Shown here piece after piece: positions 6,607 through 16,231 of a stretch of 64,000 bases of DNA. Within the stretch, counting starts at the first letter, position 1, and each line of letters begins with the position of its first letter. A program made the translations under genes and the position numbers. Under the pieces are notes generated by a model, which did not search any database, was not told where the DNA came from, and was given only the letters and a program-made list of their open reading frames with translations. Source of the DNA: Thiobacillus denitrificans (GTDB lineage Bacteria > Pseudomonadota > Gammaproteobacteria > Burkholderiales > Thiobacillaceae); assembly GCA_020723405.1 (NCBI GenBank), contig DYIY01000017.1:1-64000 (forward strand). The letters are read 5' to 3'.

Positions 6607-7431
6607 TCAATCGCTGGTTTCGGTCTCCAGGGCGAGATTGCCGGCGGTGAAAAAGCGGCCCCGGCTGTCCACCACCTGGGCGGGGGTGACCAGATCCAGC
6701 AGGCCTTCCCGCTGGATGGCGTCCAGTTCCAGGCCGGCGTAGTAGAGGGCGCCCACCACCACGGTGGAGCAGATGTAGTCGTGGCCGATGTTTTCCGGCG
6801 CGGTGGGGCGCAGGTTGGAATTGGCCAGGCCGAACAAGCCCATGAAATCGTAGCCGGTCCACTTGCCAGCCTTGTGCATGCTGGCCTGGACGAACTCGTG
6901 CAGGCGGGCCCGGTCGATCCGTTGCCATTTATCCAGGCGGTAGACGTCAAAGTCGTGCTGGCGCAGGCTGGCAATGTCCTCGCGCAGGTTGGGGCCCTTG
7001 AAGCTCTCGCTGGAAAAAACCCGCAGGCGGGCGGGGTTGACGGGATCGCTGACCGCGATGGCCAGGTGGCCGTAGCGGAAAACCCGGTAGCCCACCTTGC
7101 TGAGTTTGAGCATGAGGATGTCCCGATAGGCATCCTTCATGGTCATCCGGTAGGCGATCACGTCGCCTTCGCGGATCTGGCGGCTGACCTGGGAGAAGGC
7201 CCCGTCGCCTTGCCCGGCGTCGAAGGACAGGATCTGCTCGAAGCGGGCCTGATCCTGTTCCGGGGCCTGGGTGGAGGGGCCCCGGGCGCCCGGCTTTTCC
7301 ATCCAGCGCAGGGCGAACCAGCCCCCTTGTTTGGGGGATGCGGCGCAGCCACCCAGCAGCAGCCCAAGGGCCAGGATCAGGGCCCGGGGCAAGACTTCCG
7401 GGGAAATGGAGGCGGGGGGCTGGCGCGACAT
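6607..7431 (-). CDS. Lipoprotein with a permuted papain-like (YiiX/YebB) amidase domain
   Basis: A 274-residue protein with a lipobox (LALGLLLGGC) and thus an outer-membrane or periplasmic anchor. The body has GDVIAYRM, then YGHLAIAVSD and DYICSTVVVGALYYAGL. The His-before-Cys order fits the circularly permuted NlpC/P60 group (YiiX/YaeF type). Family enzymes are thought to cut amide or thioester bonds in lipids or peptides; the substrate here is unknown. It is divergent from the sulfotransferase gene with a 102-base gap. Confidence 0.8.
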   Translation of the reverse strand: MSRQPPASISPEVLPRALILALGLLLGGCAASPKQGGWFALRWMEKPGARGPSTQAPEQDQARFEQILSFDAGQGDGAFSQVSRQIREGDVIAYRMTMKDAYRDILMLKLSKVGYRVFRYGHLAIAVSDPVNPARLRVFSSESFKGPNLREDIASLRQHDFDVYRLDKWQRIDRARLHEFVQASMHKAGKWTGYDFMGLFGLANSNLRPTAPENIGHDYICSTVVVGALYYAGLELDAIQREGLLDLVTPAQVVDSRGRFFTAGNLALETETSD

Positions 7432-7533
7432 GGCCGCATTTCTCCCAGGACGGTTTGATTGTTGGTGGATTCTACGGCAACCAAGCCGGTATCCTTGCCG
7501 GCCGGTTCTGCCCTTCTGTACCGCTGCACCTCC

Positions 7534-9387
7534 ATGGAAAGTCCTGCGAAGAACGCGCCCTGCCCCTGCGGCAGTGGCAAGAAGTACAAGCGCTGCTGCG
7601 GCAGCGGCGCATCCGCCATGCCTGCGAGCAGTCGGACCGTGCCTGCCGTTCCCGTCGAGCAACTGATCCAGCAGGCCCTGTTCCAGCAACAGCAGGGCAA
7701 CGCAACGCAGGCAGTCCGGCTTTTCGAACAGGCACTGGGCGGAAGACCCAGGGAGCCCATGTTGCATGGCTTGCTGGCCATGGCCCTGCTCCAGGCAGGT
7801 CAGGCCGAGGCGGCCTTGCGCGCAGTGCAGACGGGTCTGAAACTCGCGCCGGCCAACCCCCAACTGCACAATTTTCTGGGCCAGATTCTGGGCAGGGGAG
7901 GGGATGTCTCCGGAGCGGAGGGTGCCTTCAACCACGCCTTGATGCTGGATGCCGGGCTGTTGGAGGCTTGGTTCAATCTGGCCGTCACACAACTGGAAGA
8001 TGGCCGGCCAGCCCAGGCCATGACCGCCTTCCGGCGAGTCCTTGCCCTGTCGGCTGGCCATGGTCCCGCTCTGGCCTTGCTGGCCAAGGCCTGCTACTTC
8101 CTGCGCGATCTGGCCGGGGCGGAACAGGCCCTGCTTCGCGCCCGGGAGGCGGGGTTCCAGCCGGAGCGGACCGGGCTCTGGCTCGCTCTGGTTCTGGCTG
8201 CCCAGGGCCATGCCGAGCTGGCGCGGGACCAGGAGACACAGGCCCTGGAACGCCTGGCCCGGCCAGGGGATGCAGCCCGACTTCTGGTTGAGCTGGCCGA
8301 GGCGGATCTGTTCGTCGGCCGGCTTGCGGAAGCGGAATCCTGGCTCAGGAAAGCCATCGCTCTGGCCCCCACGGCGCCGGACCCTTATTGCCTGCTGGCC
8401 AAGAGCCGGCGGTTCACCGAGGCCGACCAGGACTTGCTGGCGACCATGGAAGCCCTCCTGTCCGGGGCTTCCCGGCTCGAGCGGCGCAGGCTGGAATTCG
8501 CCCTGGGCAAGGTCTGCACCGATCTGGGCCGCTATGACGATTCCTTCCGCCACTACCAGGCCGGTAACGGCCTGGTGCGGGCCCTGGTCCCTTTGGAACC
8601 CCAGATCTACGTCCGGGAAGCGGAGCGGATCATGCAGCTCTTTCCGGCCGAACGGGTAGCCAGGCTACCCGCCGGCAGCCACTCCGACCTGCCCGTCCTG
8701 GTGGTGGGTACGCCTCGTTCCGGCACCACTCTGGCGGAGATGCTCATCGGCAGCCATTCCCAGGCCCGTGGTGCGGGGGAACTGGTGTACTGGTCCCGGG
8801 CCGGCAAGCCCGTCCTGGCCGCCTTCCCGGGCAATTATTCGGCAGCGGTGGCCAAGGGTCTGGCGACGGGTTACCTGAAGGCACTGGAGCCCGGACCGGC
8901 ACGCCGGGTGGTGGACAAGATGCCGGAGAATTACTGGTATCTGGGCCTCATCCACGCGGTTTTTCCCCAAGCCCGGATCGTGCACTGCACCCGCCATCCC
9001 ATCGACGCCTGTCTGTCCATCTACTTCCAGGACCTGGCCGACGCCCACGCCTATAAATGGGACCTGGACAGCCTGGCCCTCTGGTACCGGCAGTATCGAA
9101 GGCTCATGGACCACTGGCAGCAGGTACTTCCCCCTGGCGCCATTCACGAACTCAACTATGAACGCCTGGTGGACGATCCGGAGGGCGAGTCCAGGAAATT
9201 GCTGGATTTCCTCGGCCTGGAATGGGAAGCCGGTGTCCTGGATTTCCACAAGCAGGATCGGGCCGTGTTCACCGCCAGCAAGTGGCAGGTGCGCCAGCCC
9301 CTTTACAAGGCCTCCAAGGAGCGCTGGCGGCGCTATGAAGCCTACCTGGGGCCCTTGCTCGGGCTGGTGGAGCCAGCCACGGGCTAA
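7534..9387 (+). CDS. SEC-C motif / TPR / sulfotransferase fusion protein
   Basis: A 617-residue cytoplasmic protein of three parts: a SEC-C zinc motif at the N-terminus (APCPCGSGKKYKRCCG), a row of TPR-like helical repeats (about residues 40-380), and a C-terminal P-loop sulfotransferase domain with the PAPS 5'-phosphosulfate motif VVGTPRSGTTLAEML and a downstream TRHPIDACLSIYF 3'-phosphate motif. TPR-sulfotransferase fusions are common, but SEC-C at the front is less usual. The acceptor is unknown. The start is uncertain; ATG 7534 begins directly at the SEC-C motif. Confidence 0.85.
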   Translation: MESPAKNAPCPCGSGKKYKRCCGSGASAMPASSRTVPAVPVEQLIQQALFQQQQGNATQAVRLFEQALGGRPREPMLHGLLAMALLQAGQAEAALRAVQTGLKLAPANPQLHNFLGQILGRGGDVSGAEGAFNHALMLDAGLLEAWFNLAVTQLEDGRPAQAMTAFRRVLALSAGHGPALALLAKACYFLRDLAGAEQALLRAREAGFQPERTGLWLALVLAAQGHAELARDQETQALERLARPGDAARLLVELAEADLFVGRLAEAESWLRKAIALAPTAPDPYCLLAKSRRFTEADQDLLATMEALLSGASRLERRRLEFALGKVCTDLGRYDDSFRHYQAGNGLVRALVPLEPQIYVREAERIMQLFPAERVARLPAGSHSDLPVLVVGTPRSGTTLAEMLIGSHSQARGAGELVYWSRAGKPVLAAFPGNYSAAVAKGLATGYLKALEPGPARRVVDKMPENYWYLGLIHAVFPQARIVHCTRHPIDACLSIYFQDLADAHAYKWDLDSLALWYRQYRRLMDHWQQVLPPGAIHELNYERLVDDPEGESRKLLDFLGLEWEAGVLDFHKQDRAVFTASKWQVRQPLYKASKERWRRYEAYLGPLLGLVEPATG

Positions 9388-9393
9388 CTAGCG

Positions 9394-11631
9394 TCAGGCC
9401 ACGCAATCCACGAAATAGCGCACGTGGCCGTTGGTCTTGTCCTTCACCAGGCCGTGCACGTCGGTTTCGAAACCCGGGAATTTCTCGTTGAACTCCCGGG
9501 TGAACTTGAGGTAGCGGACGATGGTGGCGTTGAAGCGCTCCCCCGGGATCAGCAGGGGGATGCCCGGCGGGTAGGGGGTGAGCAGGATGGAGGTGATGCG
9601 CCCTTCCAGGTCGTCGATCTCCACCCGCTCGATGTCCCGGTGGGCCATGCGGGCGAAGGCGTCGGCGGGGCGCATGGCCGGCACCATGTCGGACAGGTAC
9701 ATCTCGGTGGTCAGCCGGGCCACGTCGTTGGCCTTGTACACCTCGTGGATCTGGGTGCACAGGTCCTTCAGGCCGATGCGCTCGTACTGGGGATGCTTGG
9801 CCACGAACTCCGGCATGATCCGCCACAGGGGCTGGTTGCGGTCGTAGTCGTCCTTGAACTGCTGGAGCTCGGTCACCATGGTGTTCCAGCGGCCCTTGGT
9901 GATGCCGATGGTGAACATGATGAAGAAGGAATAGAGGCCGGTCTTTTCCACGATGACGCCATGCTCGGCCAGGTACTTGGTGAGGATGGCGGCGGGGATG
10001 CCCCAGTCGGCGAAGTCGCCGTCCACGTCCAGGCCCGGGGTGATGATGGTGGCCTTGATGGGGTCCAGCAGGTTGAATTCCGGAGCCAGATCGCCAAAGC
10101 CGTGCCAGTGTTCGCCGGCCCGCAGCATCCAGTCCTCCCGGTTGCCCATGCCTTCGTCGGCCAGCTCCACCGGGCCCCAGACCTTGAACCACCAGTCGGC
10201 GCCCCATTCCTCGTCCACCTTGCGCATGGCCCGGCGGAAATCCAGGGCTTCGGCGATGGATTCCTCCACCAGGGCGGTGCCGCCGGGTTCCTCCATCATG
10301 GCCGCCGCCACGTCGCAACTGGCGATGATGGCGTACTGGGGGCTGGTGGAGGTGTGCATGAGGAAGGCTTCGTTGAACACGTCCCGGTCCAGTTTCCGGG
10401 TTTCCGATTCCTGCACCAGGATCTGGGAGGCCTGGGACAGGCCGGCCAGCAGCTTGTGGGTGGACTGGGTGGAGAACACCATGGAATCCTGGCAGCGGGG
10501 CCGGTCGGCGCCGATGGCGTGCATGCCGTTGTAGAAGCCGTGGAAGGTGGCATGGGGCAGCCAGGCCTCGTCGAAGTGCAGGGTGTCGATCTTGCCGTCC
10601 AGTTCCTTCTTGATCTCTTCCACGTTGTAGAGGATGCCGTCGTAGGTGCTCTGGGTGATGGTGAGCACCCGGGGCTTGGCGTTCTTGTCCGTGGCGAAGG
10701 GGTGGTTGGCGATCTTCCGCTGGATGTTTTCCCAGTTGAATTCCGAGCGGGGAATGGGCCCGATGATCCCGTAGTTGTTGCGGGTGGGCATGAGAAACAC
10801 GGGGATGGCACCGGTCATGATGATGGAGTGCAGCACCGATTTGTGGCAGTTGCGGTCCACCACCACGATGTCGTTGGGCGCCACGGTGGAATGCCAGACG
10901 ATCTTGTTGGAGGTGGAGGTGCCGTTGGTGACGAAGAACAGGTGGTCGCACTTGAAGATGCGCGCCGCATTGCGTTCCGAGGCCGCCACCGGGCCGGTGT
11001 GGTCCAACAGTTGGCCCAGTTCGTCCACGGCGTTGCACACGTCGGCGCGCAGCATGTTCTCACCGAAGAACTGGTGGAACATCTGGCCCACGGGGGATTT
11101 CAGGAAGGCCACACCGCCGGAGTGTCCCGGGCAGTGCCAGGAGTAGGAACCGTCCGCCGCGTAATGGGTCAGGGCCCGGAAGAAGGGGGGCGGCAGGGAA
11201 TCCAGGTAGGCCTTGGTCTCCCGCACGATCAGGCGGGCGACGAACTCCGGCGTGTCCTCGAACATGTGGATGAAACCGTGCAGTTCCCGCAGCACATCGT
11301 TGGGAATATGCCGGCTGGTACGGGTTTCGCCATAGAGGAAGATGGGAATGTCGGTGTTGCGGAAACGGATCTCCTGGACGAAAGAGCGCAGCTCGGCAAT
11401 GGTCTCGTCGGCTTCCTCGGAGGAAAAGTCATCGTCGTCCACCGACAGGATGAAGCCGGACGCCCGGGACTGCTGCTGGGCGAAGGAGGACAGGTCGCCG
11501 TAGCTGGTGACGCCGAGGATTTCCATGCCCTCGTCCTCCAGGGCCTTGGCCAGGGCGCGGATGCCCAGACCCGAGGCGTTCTCGGAGCGAAAGTCTTCGT
11601 CGATGATGACGACGGGAAAGCGGAAGCGCAT
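9394..11631 (-). CDS. Orn/Lys/Arg decarboxylase, PLP-dependent fold type I
   Basis: A 745-residue protein of the large inducible/biosynthetic basic amino acid decarboxylase family. An N-terminal response-regulator-like wing (MRFRFPVVIIDEDFRS) is followed by the PLP-binding core, with the Schiff-base lysine in STQSTHKLLAGLSQASQ and HFDEAW upstream as in this family. It removes CO2 from lysine, arginine or ornithine to give a polyamine or diamine; sequence alone does not say which. It stands alone, with no linked antiporter gene. Its start is separated from the cyd terminator by about 120 bases. Confidence 0.9.
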   Translation of the reverse strand: MRFRFPVVIIDEDFRSENASGLGIRALAKALEDEGMEILGVTSYGDLSSFAQQQSRASGFILSVDDDDFSSEEADETIAELRSFVQEIRFRNTDIPIFLYGETRTSRHIPNDVLRELHGFIHMFEDTPEFVARLIVRETKAYLDSLPPPFFRALTHYAADGSYSWHCPGHSGGVAFLKSPVGQMFHQFFGENMLRADVCNAVDELGQLLDHTGPVAASERNAARIFKCDHLFFVTNGTSTSNKIVWHSTVAPNDIVVVDRNCHKSVLHSIIMTGAIPVFLMPTRNNYGIIGPIPRSEFNWENIQRKIANHPFATDKNAKPRVLTITQSTYDGILYNVEEIKKELDGKIDTLHFDEAWLPHATFHGFYNGMHAIGADRPRCQDSMVFSTQSTHKLLAGLSQASQILVQESETRKLDRDVFNEAFLMHTSTSPQYAIIASCDVAAAMMEEPGGTALVEESIAEALDFRRAMRKVDEEWGADWWFKVWGPVELADEGMGNREDWMLRAGEHWHGFGDLAPEFNLLDPIKATIITPGLDVDGDFADWGIPAAILTKYLAEHGVIVEKTGLYSFFIMFTIGITKGRWNTMVTELQQFKDDYDRNQPLWRIMPEFVAKHPQYERIGLKDLCTQIHEVYKANDVARLTTEMYLSDMVPAMRPADAFARMAHRDIERVEIDDLEGRITSILLTPYPPGIPLLIPGERFNATIVRYLKFTREFNEKFPGFETDVHGLVKDKTNGHVRYFVDCVA

Positions 11632-11751
11632 GGCCTCTCCTCGGTGGTGCGGTGGGTGAGCGAATGGCGCGGATTATAGGAAGCCGGACCGGCTGGGAGT
11701 GTGAAATCTTGGCCCGGGGCCGGGAAAAAACCTGATGCCTGTCGCAGGAGG

Positions 11752-11791
11752 AAAAACCCCGGCTCTTGTGCCCTTTGGGCATTCGCCGGGG
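11752..11791 (-). terminator. Terminator of the cytochrome bd operon
   Basis: On the minus strand a stem of GCCGGGG/CCCCGGC with an inner TGCCC/GGGCA stem is followed by five T. It lies about 100 bases beyond the cydX stop. Confidence 0.75.
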
Positions 11792-11892
11792 CGACTTGTT
11801 GCTGATCCGAGGTCCGCACCCTTGTCGAACAGCTTGCGCCACAGGCTGCGGGGTTTGCCGAAAGGTGCCCGGGCCAGGCACCTCGCCGGAGT

Positions 11893-12006
11893 TCATCCGG
11901 CCGTGTTTTCCTCCTTCGCGCATTCCTGGGCCTCGTACCACATGGCGTTCAACACGGACAGCATGAGGGCGGCTGACAGGCCCAGCACCCAGGCGAAATA
12001 CCACAT
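11893..12006 (-). CDS. cydX: Cytochrome bd oxidase small subunit CydX
   Basis: A 37-residue single-helix protein beginning MWYFAWVLGLSAALMLSVLN and continuing AMWYEAQ, the recognisable CydX signature (E. coli CydX is also 37 residues). It stabilises the CydAB haem core in the inner membrane. It follows cydB by 24 bases on the same strand, with a GGAGAG-type ribosome site, and precedes the operon terminator. Confidence 0.92.
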   Translation of the reverse strand: MWYFAWVLGLSAALMLSVLNAMWYEAQECAKEENTAG

Positions 12007-12030
12007 GTTTCTCTCCTTTACGGTCAACGA

Positions 12031-13170
12031 TCAGTATGCGGAATGGTCATTGGCCTGGATGAAGGCCGGGGTCACCTTGCCGGCCATCTTCCTGTAGGCC
12101 CAGCCGGTGTAGCTGATGACGATGGGGGTGAAGATCAGGGCGGCCCAGAACATGATGTCCAGGGTCAGGTGGCTGGACACGCTGTCCCAGGCGGTGAGGC
12201 TGGAACGGGGGTCGCTGGAGGAAGGCATGACGAAGGGGAACATGGCCACGCCGGCGGTGCCGATGACCCCCAGTTCCGCCACGGCGCTGCCGATGAAGGC
12301 CAGCACCGGCTTGTCCATGCGGGCGAACAGCAGGCCCGCGATGCCGCCCAGGAAGCCGGCGCCGGGCACCAGCCAGAGCAGGGGCATGGCGGCGAAGTTG
12401 GCCATCCAGGCGCCGGCCTTCAGTTCCACCGTCTTGTCCAGGGGATTGGGCAGGGCGCCCGGGTCCACGGCAGAGGTGATCACATACCCGTCGATGCCCT
12501 GGGACACCCACACGCCGGCGCCGGCAAAGGCCGCCAGCATGACCACGCCGAAAATCAGGGAAGCCAGTTTGGCCCGTTGGTAAACCGCCCCTTCGGTGCG
12601 CACCATCAGGTAGTTGGCGCCGTGGAACACCAGCATGGCCAGGCTCACCACGCCGGCCAGCAGGGCGAAGGGGTTGAGCAGGGCCCAGAAGGTGCCGGTG
12701 TAGACGGGCATCAGGTTGTCTTCAAAGTGGAAGGGCACCCCTTGCAGCAGGTTGCCGAAGGCCACGCCGAAGATCAGGGAAGGCACGGCCCCGCCCACGA
12801 ACAGGCCCCAGTCCCAGGCCGAGCGCCAGCGGGGGTCGGCCACCTTGCTGCGGTAGTCGAAGCCCACCGGGCGGAAGAACAGGGCCCAGAGCACCGCCAA
12901 CAGGGCCCAGTAGAAGCCCGAGAAGGCGGTGGCGTAGACCAGGGGCCAGGCGGCGAAGATGGCGCCGCCGGCGGTGATGAACCAGACCTGGTTGCCATCC
13001 CAGTGGGGCCCCACGGTGTTGATGACGATGCGTCGTTCCACGTCGTCCTTGCCGACGAAGGGCAGCAGGGTGCCCACGCCCATGTCGTGGCCGTCCATGA
13101 CGGCAAAGCCCAGCAGCAGCACGCCCACCAGCAGCCACCAGATGATTTTCAGGGTTTCGTAATCCAGCAT
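12031..13170 (-). CDS. cydB: Cytochrome bd ubiquinol oxidase subunit II
   Basis: A 379-residue membrane protein, the same length as E. coli CydB, with WWLLVGVLLLGFAVMDGHDM, GPHWDGNQVWFITAGGAIFAAWPLVYA and multiple helices. It pairs with CydA in the inner membrane to oxidise quinol and reduce oxygen at low oxygen tension. The gene lies 22 bases after cydA. Confidence 0.97.
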   Translation of the reverse strand: MLDYETLKIIWWLLVGVLLLGFAVMDGHDMGVGTLLPFVGKDDVERRIVINTVGPHWDGNQVWFITAGGAIFAAWPLVYATAFSGFYWALLAVLWALFFRPVGFDYRSKVADPRWRSAWDWGLFVGGAVPSLIFGVAFGNLLQGVPFHFEDNLMPVYTGTFWALLNPFALLAGVVSLAMLVFHGANYLMVRTEGAVYQRAKLASLIFGVVMLAAFAGAGVWVSQGIDGYVITSAVDPGALPNPLDKTVELKAGAWMANFAAMPLLWLVPGAGFLGGIAGLLFARMDKPVLAFIGSAVAELGVIGTAGVAMFPFVMPSSSDPRSSLTAWDSVSSHLTLDIMFWAALIFTPIVISYTGWAYRKMAGKVTPAFIQANDHSAY

Positions 13171-13192
13171 GTTTTTCTCCTTGTCCGGGGCG

Positions 13193-14761
13193 TCAGGCGT
13201 GGGCCGGTCGCGTGGAAGTTTCGAAGTGATAACGCCCCACCCCCAGGGAACTGGGGCCCAGCCGGGCGTACTTGAACATCAGGAACAACTCCACGATGAG
13301 CAGGCCGGTGTAGAAGAACATGAAGCCGGCGATGGAGCCGTAAAGGCTCTCTGGGGAGAGGGTGGAGGTGGACAGATGGGTGGGCAGCACCCCGTAGATG
13401 GTCCAGGGCTGGCGGCCGTATTCCGCCACGAACCAGCCCATTTCACAGGCGATCCAGGGCATGGGGATGAACCAGACGGCCCATTTCAGCAGCCAGCGTT
13501 TTTCCATGAAGGTGTTCTTCGCGGAGAACCAGAATGACAGGCCGAACAGGGCCAGGAACAGGAAGCCCAGGGCCACCATGATGCGGAAGGTCCAGAACAT
13601 GGGGGCCACCGCCGGGATGGAATCCCGGGCCGCCTTGGCGATCATCTCGGGCGTGGCCTGGCTCACGTCGGGCGTGTACTTCTTGAGGAGCAGGCCATAG
13701 CCCAGGTCGGCCTTGTGGGTCTCGAACAGGAGCCTGGTGGCTTCGTCTGCGGTCTTGGCCCGCAGCTTCTCCAGGGCCACCACCGCCAGGGCGCCCCGGG
13801 CGATGCGTTGGGCCGCGTGCTTCTCCAGATCGTTGATGCCGGGCAGCACGGTATCCGTGGAGCGGGTGGCGATCAGGCCCAGGGCATAGGGCACCTTGAT
13901 TTCCATGCGGTTGCTCCGGGTGGCGTCGTCGGGGATGGCGAACAGGGTGAAGCTGGCCGGGGCTGCTTCGGTTTCCCACATGCCTTCCATGGCCGCCAGC
14001 TTGGTGTGCTGGTGTTCGGTCACGGCATAGCCGGACTCGTCACCCAGCACAATGACCGACAGGGCCGAGGCGAAGCCGAAGGCGGCGGCGATGCGGAAGG
14101 AGCGCTTGGCGAACTCCAGGTCCCGGCCCTTGAGCAGATACCAGGACGACACGCCGAGCACGAACAGGGAGCCGGTCACGTAGCCTGCCGAAACCGTGTG
14201 CACGAACTTGGCCTGGGCCGCCGGGTTGAACAGCAGGTCCCAGAAGGAGGTCATTTCCATGCGCATGGTCACCCAGCTGAATTCCGCCCCTACCGGGTTC
14301 TGCATCCAGCCGTTGGCGATGAGGATCCACACCGCCGACAGGTTGGAACCGATGGCGGTCAGGTAGGTGATCACCAGATGTTCCCGCTTGCTCAGCTTGT
14401 TCCAGCCGAAGAAGAACAGGCCGATGAAGGTGGATTCCAGGAAGAAAGCCATGAGGCCCTCGATGGCCAGGGGCGCGCCGAAGATGTCCCCCACGTAGTG
14501 GGAGTAGTAGGCCCAGTTGGTGCCGAACTGGAATTCCATGGTGATGCCGGTGGTGACGCCGAGAGCGAAGTTGATGCCGAACAGCTTGCCCCAGAATTGG
14601 GTCATGTCCCGGTAGATCTCCTTGCCGGTCATGACATAGGTGGTCTCCATGATGGCCAGCAGGAAGGACAGGCCCAGGGTCAGGGGCACGAACAGGAAGT
14701 GGTAGAAAGCGGTGGCGGCGAACTGCAACCGCGAAAGGTCGACGACTTCTTCAGTCACCAT
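13193..14761 (-). CDS. cydA: Cytochrome bd ubiquinol oxidase subunit I
   Basis: A 522-residue protein matching E. coli CydA in length, hence a long Q-loop form. Visible marks: an N-terminal [15 protein letters not shown] with the haem-ligand histidine, and [20 protein letters not shown] with the conserved GRQPW quinol-site motif. It carries haems b558, b595 and d. It is the second gene in cydP-cydA-cydB-cydX. No cydDC lies in the window. Confidence 0.97.
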   Translation of the reverse strand: MVTEEVVDLSRLQFAATAFYHFLFVPLTLGLSFLLAIMETTYVMTGKEIYRDMTQFWGKLFGINFALGVTTGITMEFQFGTNWAYYSHYVGDIFGAPLAIEGLMAFFLESTFIGLFFFGWNKLSKREHLVITYLTAIGSNLSAVWILIANGWMQNPVGAEFSWVTMRMEMTSFWDLLFNPAAQAKFVHTVSAGYVTGSLFVLGVSSWYLLKGRDLEFAKRSFRIAAAFGFASALSVIVLGDESGYAVTEHQHTKLAAMEGMWETEAAPASFTLFAIPDDATRSNRMEIKVPYALGLIATRSTDTVLPGINDLEKHAAQRIARGALAVVALEKLRAKTADEATRLLFETHKADLGYGLLLKKYTPDVSQATPEMIAKAARDSIPAVAPMFWTFRIMVALGFLFLALFGLSFWFSAKNTFMEKRWLLKWAVWFIPMPWIACEMGWFVAEYGRQPWTIYGVLPTHLSTSTLSPESLYGSIAGFMFFYTGLLIVELFLMFKYARLGPSSLGVGRYHFETSTRPAHA

Positions 14762-14779
14762 GGCGGAACTCCATCTGGG

Positions 14780-15004
14780 TCAAGGGTTGTGGGGATTCGT
14801 TGGTGTTGGGGGGGAGATCAGGGTTTTGGCGACCAGGCCGGGATCCAGGCCCTCGGTCATGCTGTGCAAGGGGGGAGTGCTGAAAAATGCCCCCCAAAGG
14901 CCGTAGAGCAGCAGCAACTTGGCTAACAGGGTGAGGGTGATTTCCCGGGTCAGGCCGGGCCGCTTTGTCCCGCCCCGGCGCGATGGTTTTCCTGTCAGGA
15001 ACAT
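14780..15004 (-). CDS. cydP: Cytochrome bd-associated small protein CydP
   Basis: A 74-residue protein with one membrane helix (LTREITLTLLAKLLLLYGLW then GAFFS), the CydP signature found at the front of proteobacterial cyd operons. ATG 15004 is chosen because GGGGAG sits nine bases upstream; ATG 15013 would abut that site. It ends 18 bases before cydA. Its role is accessory to the bd oxidase and not defined further by sequence. Confidence 0.85.
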   Translation of the reverse strand: MFLTGKPSRRGGTKRPGLTREITLTLLAKLLLLYGLWGAFFSTPPLHSMTEGLDPGLVAKTLISPPTPTNPHNP

Positions 15005-15361
15005 GGCCGACATCTCCCCGCGATGGCATCTGGAAAAAAGGTGCCCCTCCGGATGGAGGAGCACCCAACACACGGTTACCCGTATGGAAGCGGGGGGAAT
15101 TTATCTCGCGATATCGCTATCCGAAATTAGGCAAAATGCCGCGCGACAAACGGACGCGCGACAATGCGACGCAAGCAGGGCTGTCTGGGGGGCTTTCTAG
15201 GGGCCCACGGGGGGCAGGGCCCTGGAACAAGTCAGCAGGGACCAGGCCATGGCGGCCTTCCCGGGGGGGTATATCCCCCTGGAAGCAGCGGCATGGCAAC
15301 GGGGTGTCGTGCCAGGGTGCAAGAACCTCGCACCCTCGCCAGGCAGCCCATCAGCGGGTGT
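15005..15361. other. Intergenic region between dcd and the cyd operon
   Basis: No gene was found. It must hold the cyd promoter (minus strand). A GCGATATCGC palindrome sits at 15108-15117 within an AT-richer patch, and TTTCGG and TAAATT are spaced 17 bases apart across it, a weak promoter candidate. No clear FNR box was seen. A GGGGG-TATAT-CCCCC dyad is at about 15265-15285. Confidence 0.35.
15315..15335 (-). terminator. Stem-loop downstream of dcd
   Basis: GGGTGC pairs with GCACCC around a 9-base loop, 26 bases after the dcd stop. There is no T run, so it would be a weak or factor-assisted terminator. Confidence 0.4.
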
Positions 15362-15928
15362 TCAGATCTTGGGCAGCGTTACGCCGGTCTGGCCCTGGTA
15401 TTTGCCGCCCCGGTCCCGGTAGGAGGTCTCGCACACCTCGTCGGATTCGAAGAACAGCATCTGGGCAACGCCCTCGTGGGCGTAGATACGGGCGGGCAGG
15501 GGGGTGGTGTTGGAGAACTCCAGGGTCACGTGGCCTTCCCATTCGGGCTCCAAAGGCGTCACGTTCACTATGATGCCGCAGCGGGCATAGGTGGATTTTC
15601 CCAGGCATACCACCAGCACGTTGCGGGGGATGCGGAAGTACTCCACCGTGCGGGCCAGGGCGAAGGAGTTGGGGGGGATGATGCAGGAATCGCCCTTGAC
15701 TTCAACAAAGGAGTTGGGGTCGAAGTGCTTGGGGTCCACGATGGTGGTGTTGATGTCGGTGAACAGCTTGAATTCGTTGGAACAGCGAACGTCATAGCCG
15801 TAGCTGGAGGTGCCGTAGGAGACGATGCGCTGGCCCGCCGCCTCCTTCACCTGGCCGGGCTCGAAAGGCGTGATCATGCCGTGCTGCCGGGCCATGCGGC
15901 GGATCCATTGGTCGGATTTGATGCTCAT
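15362..15928 (-). CDS. dcd: dCTP deaminase
   Basis: A 188-residue trimeric dUTPase-fold enzyme that deaminates dCTP to dUTP for dTMP synthesis. Motifs: [44 protein letters not shown] and [20 protein letters not shown] with the catalytic glutamate. Length is close to E. coli Dcd (193). It appears to be a single-gene unit. Confidence 0.96.
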   Translation of the reverse strand: MSIKSDQWIRRMARQHGMITPFEPGQVKEAAGQRIVSYGTSSYGYDVRCSNEFKLFTDINTTIVDPKHFDPNSFVEVKGDSCIIPPNSFALARTVEYFRIPRNVLVVCLGKSTYARCGIIVNVTPLEPEWEGHVTLEFSNTTPLPARIYAHEGVAQMLFFESDEVCETSYRDRGGKYQGQTGVTLPKI

Positions 15929-16024
15929 GATTCAACTCGGCGGCGGGTCGTCGGAAAACCGCGATTCTTCCAGTGGACAGCCGGGAAGTCACGCGCTCAT
16001 CGACCTGCCTGACTCCTGACGCCC

Positions 16025-16231
16025 TCAGGCCACCTGGAAACCGCCGCTCTCGATGGCCTGGCGGATGGCCGGGAGATCGGCTCGGGCCGGGTCGTGGCTG
16101 ATCTCCACCCGGCCGGAGGCCAGGTCCACTTCCACGCTGGCCACGCCGGGCAGGGCGGAGACCAGGTTTTTCACGCTGTTCACACAGCCCATGCAGCGCA
16201 TGCCGGTGACGTTGAGGATCAAGGTGTTCAT
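16025..16231 (-). CDS. Small heavy-metal-associated (CopZ-like) metallochaperone
   Basis: A 68-residue HMA-fold protein with the metal motif GMRCMGC (Cys13, Cys16) and the beta-alpha-beta pattern of copper/zinc chaperones (VTGM..., VNSVKNLVSALPGVASVEVD). Its ATG overlaps the flgN stop by four bases (ATGA), so it is translationally coupled to a flagellar chaperone gene. No copper ATPase is nearby. Why a metal carrier should be expressed with flgMN is unknown. Confidence 0.88.
   Translation of the reverse strand: MNTLILNVTGMRCMGCVNSVKNLVSALPGVASVEVDLASGRVEISHDPARADLPAIRQAIESGGFQVA

Noticed and set aside
9424-11679. A 751-codon plus-strand frame opposite the decarboxylase gene
   Set aside because: Low-complexity His/Gly/Val-rich antisense translation without motifs; the minus-strand decarboxylase has full family motifs.
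15265-15285. GGGGG-TATAT-CCCCC dyad as a terminator
   Set aside because: The stem is short and lacks a T run; a better stem lies nearer to dcd.
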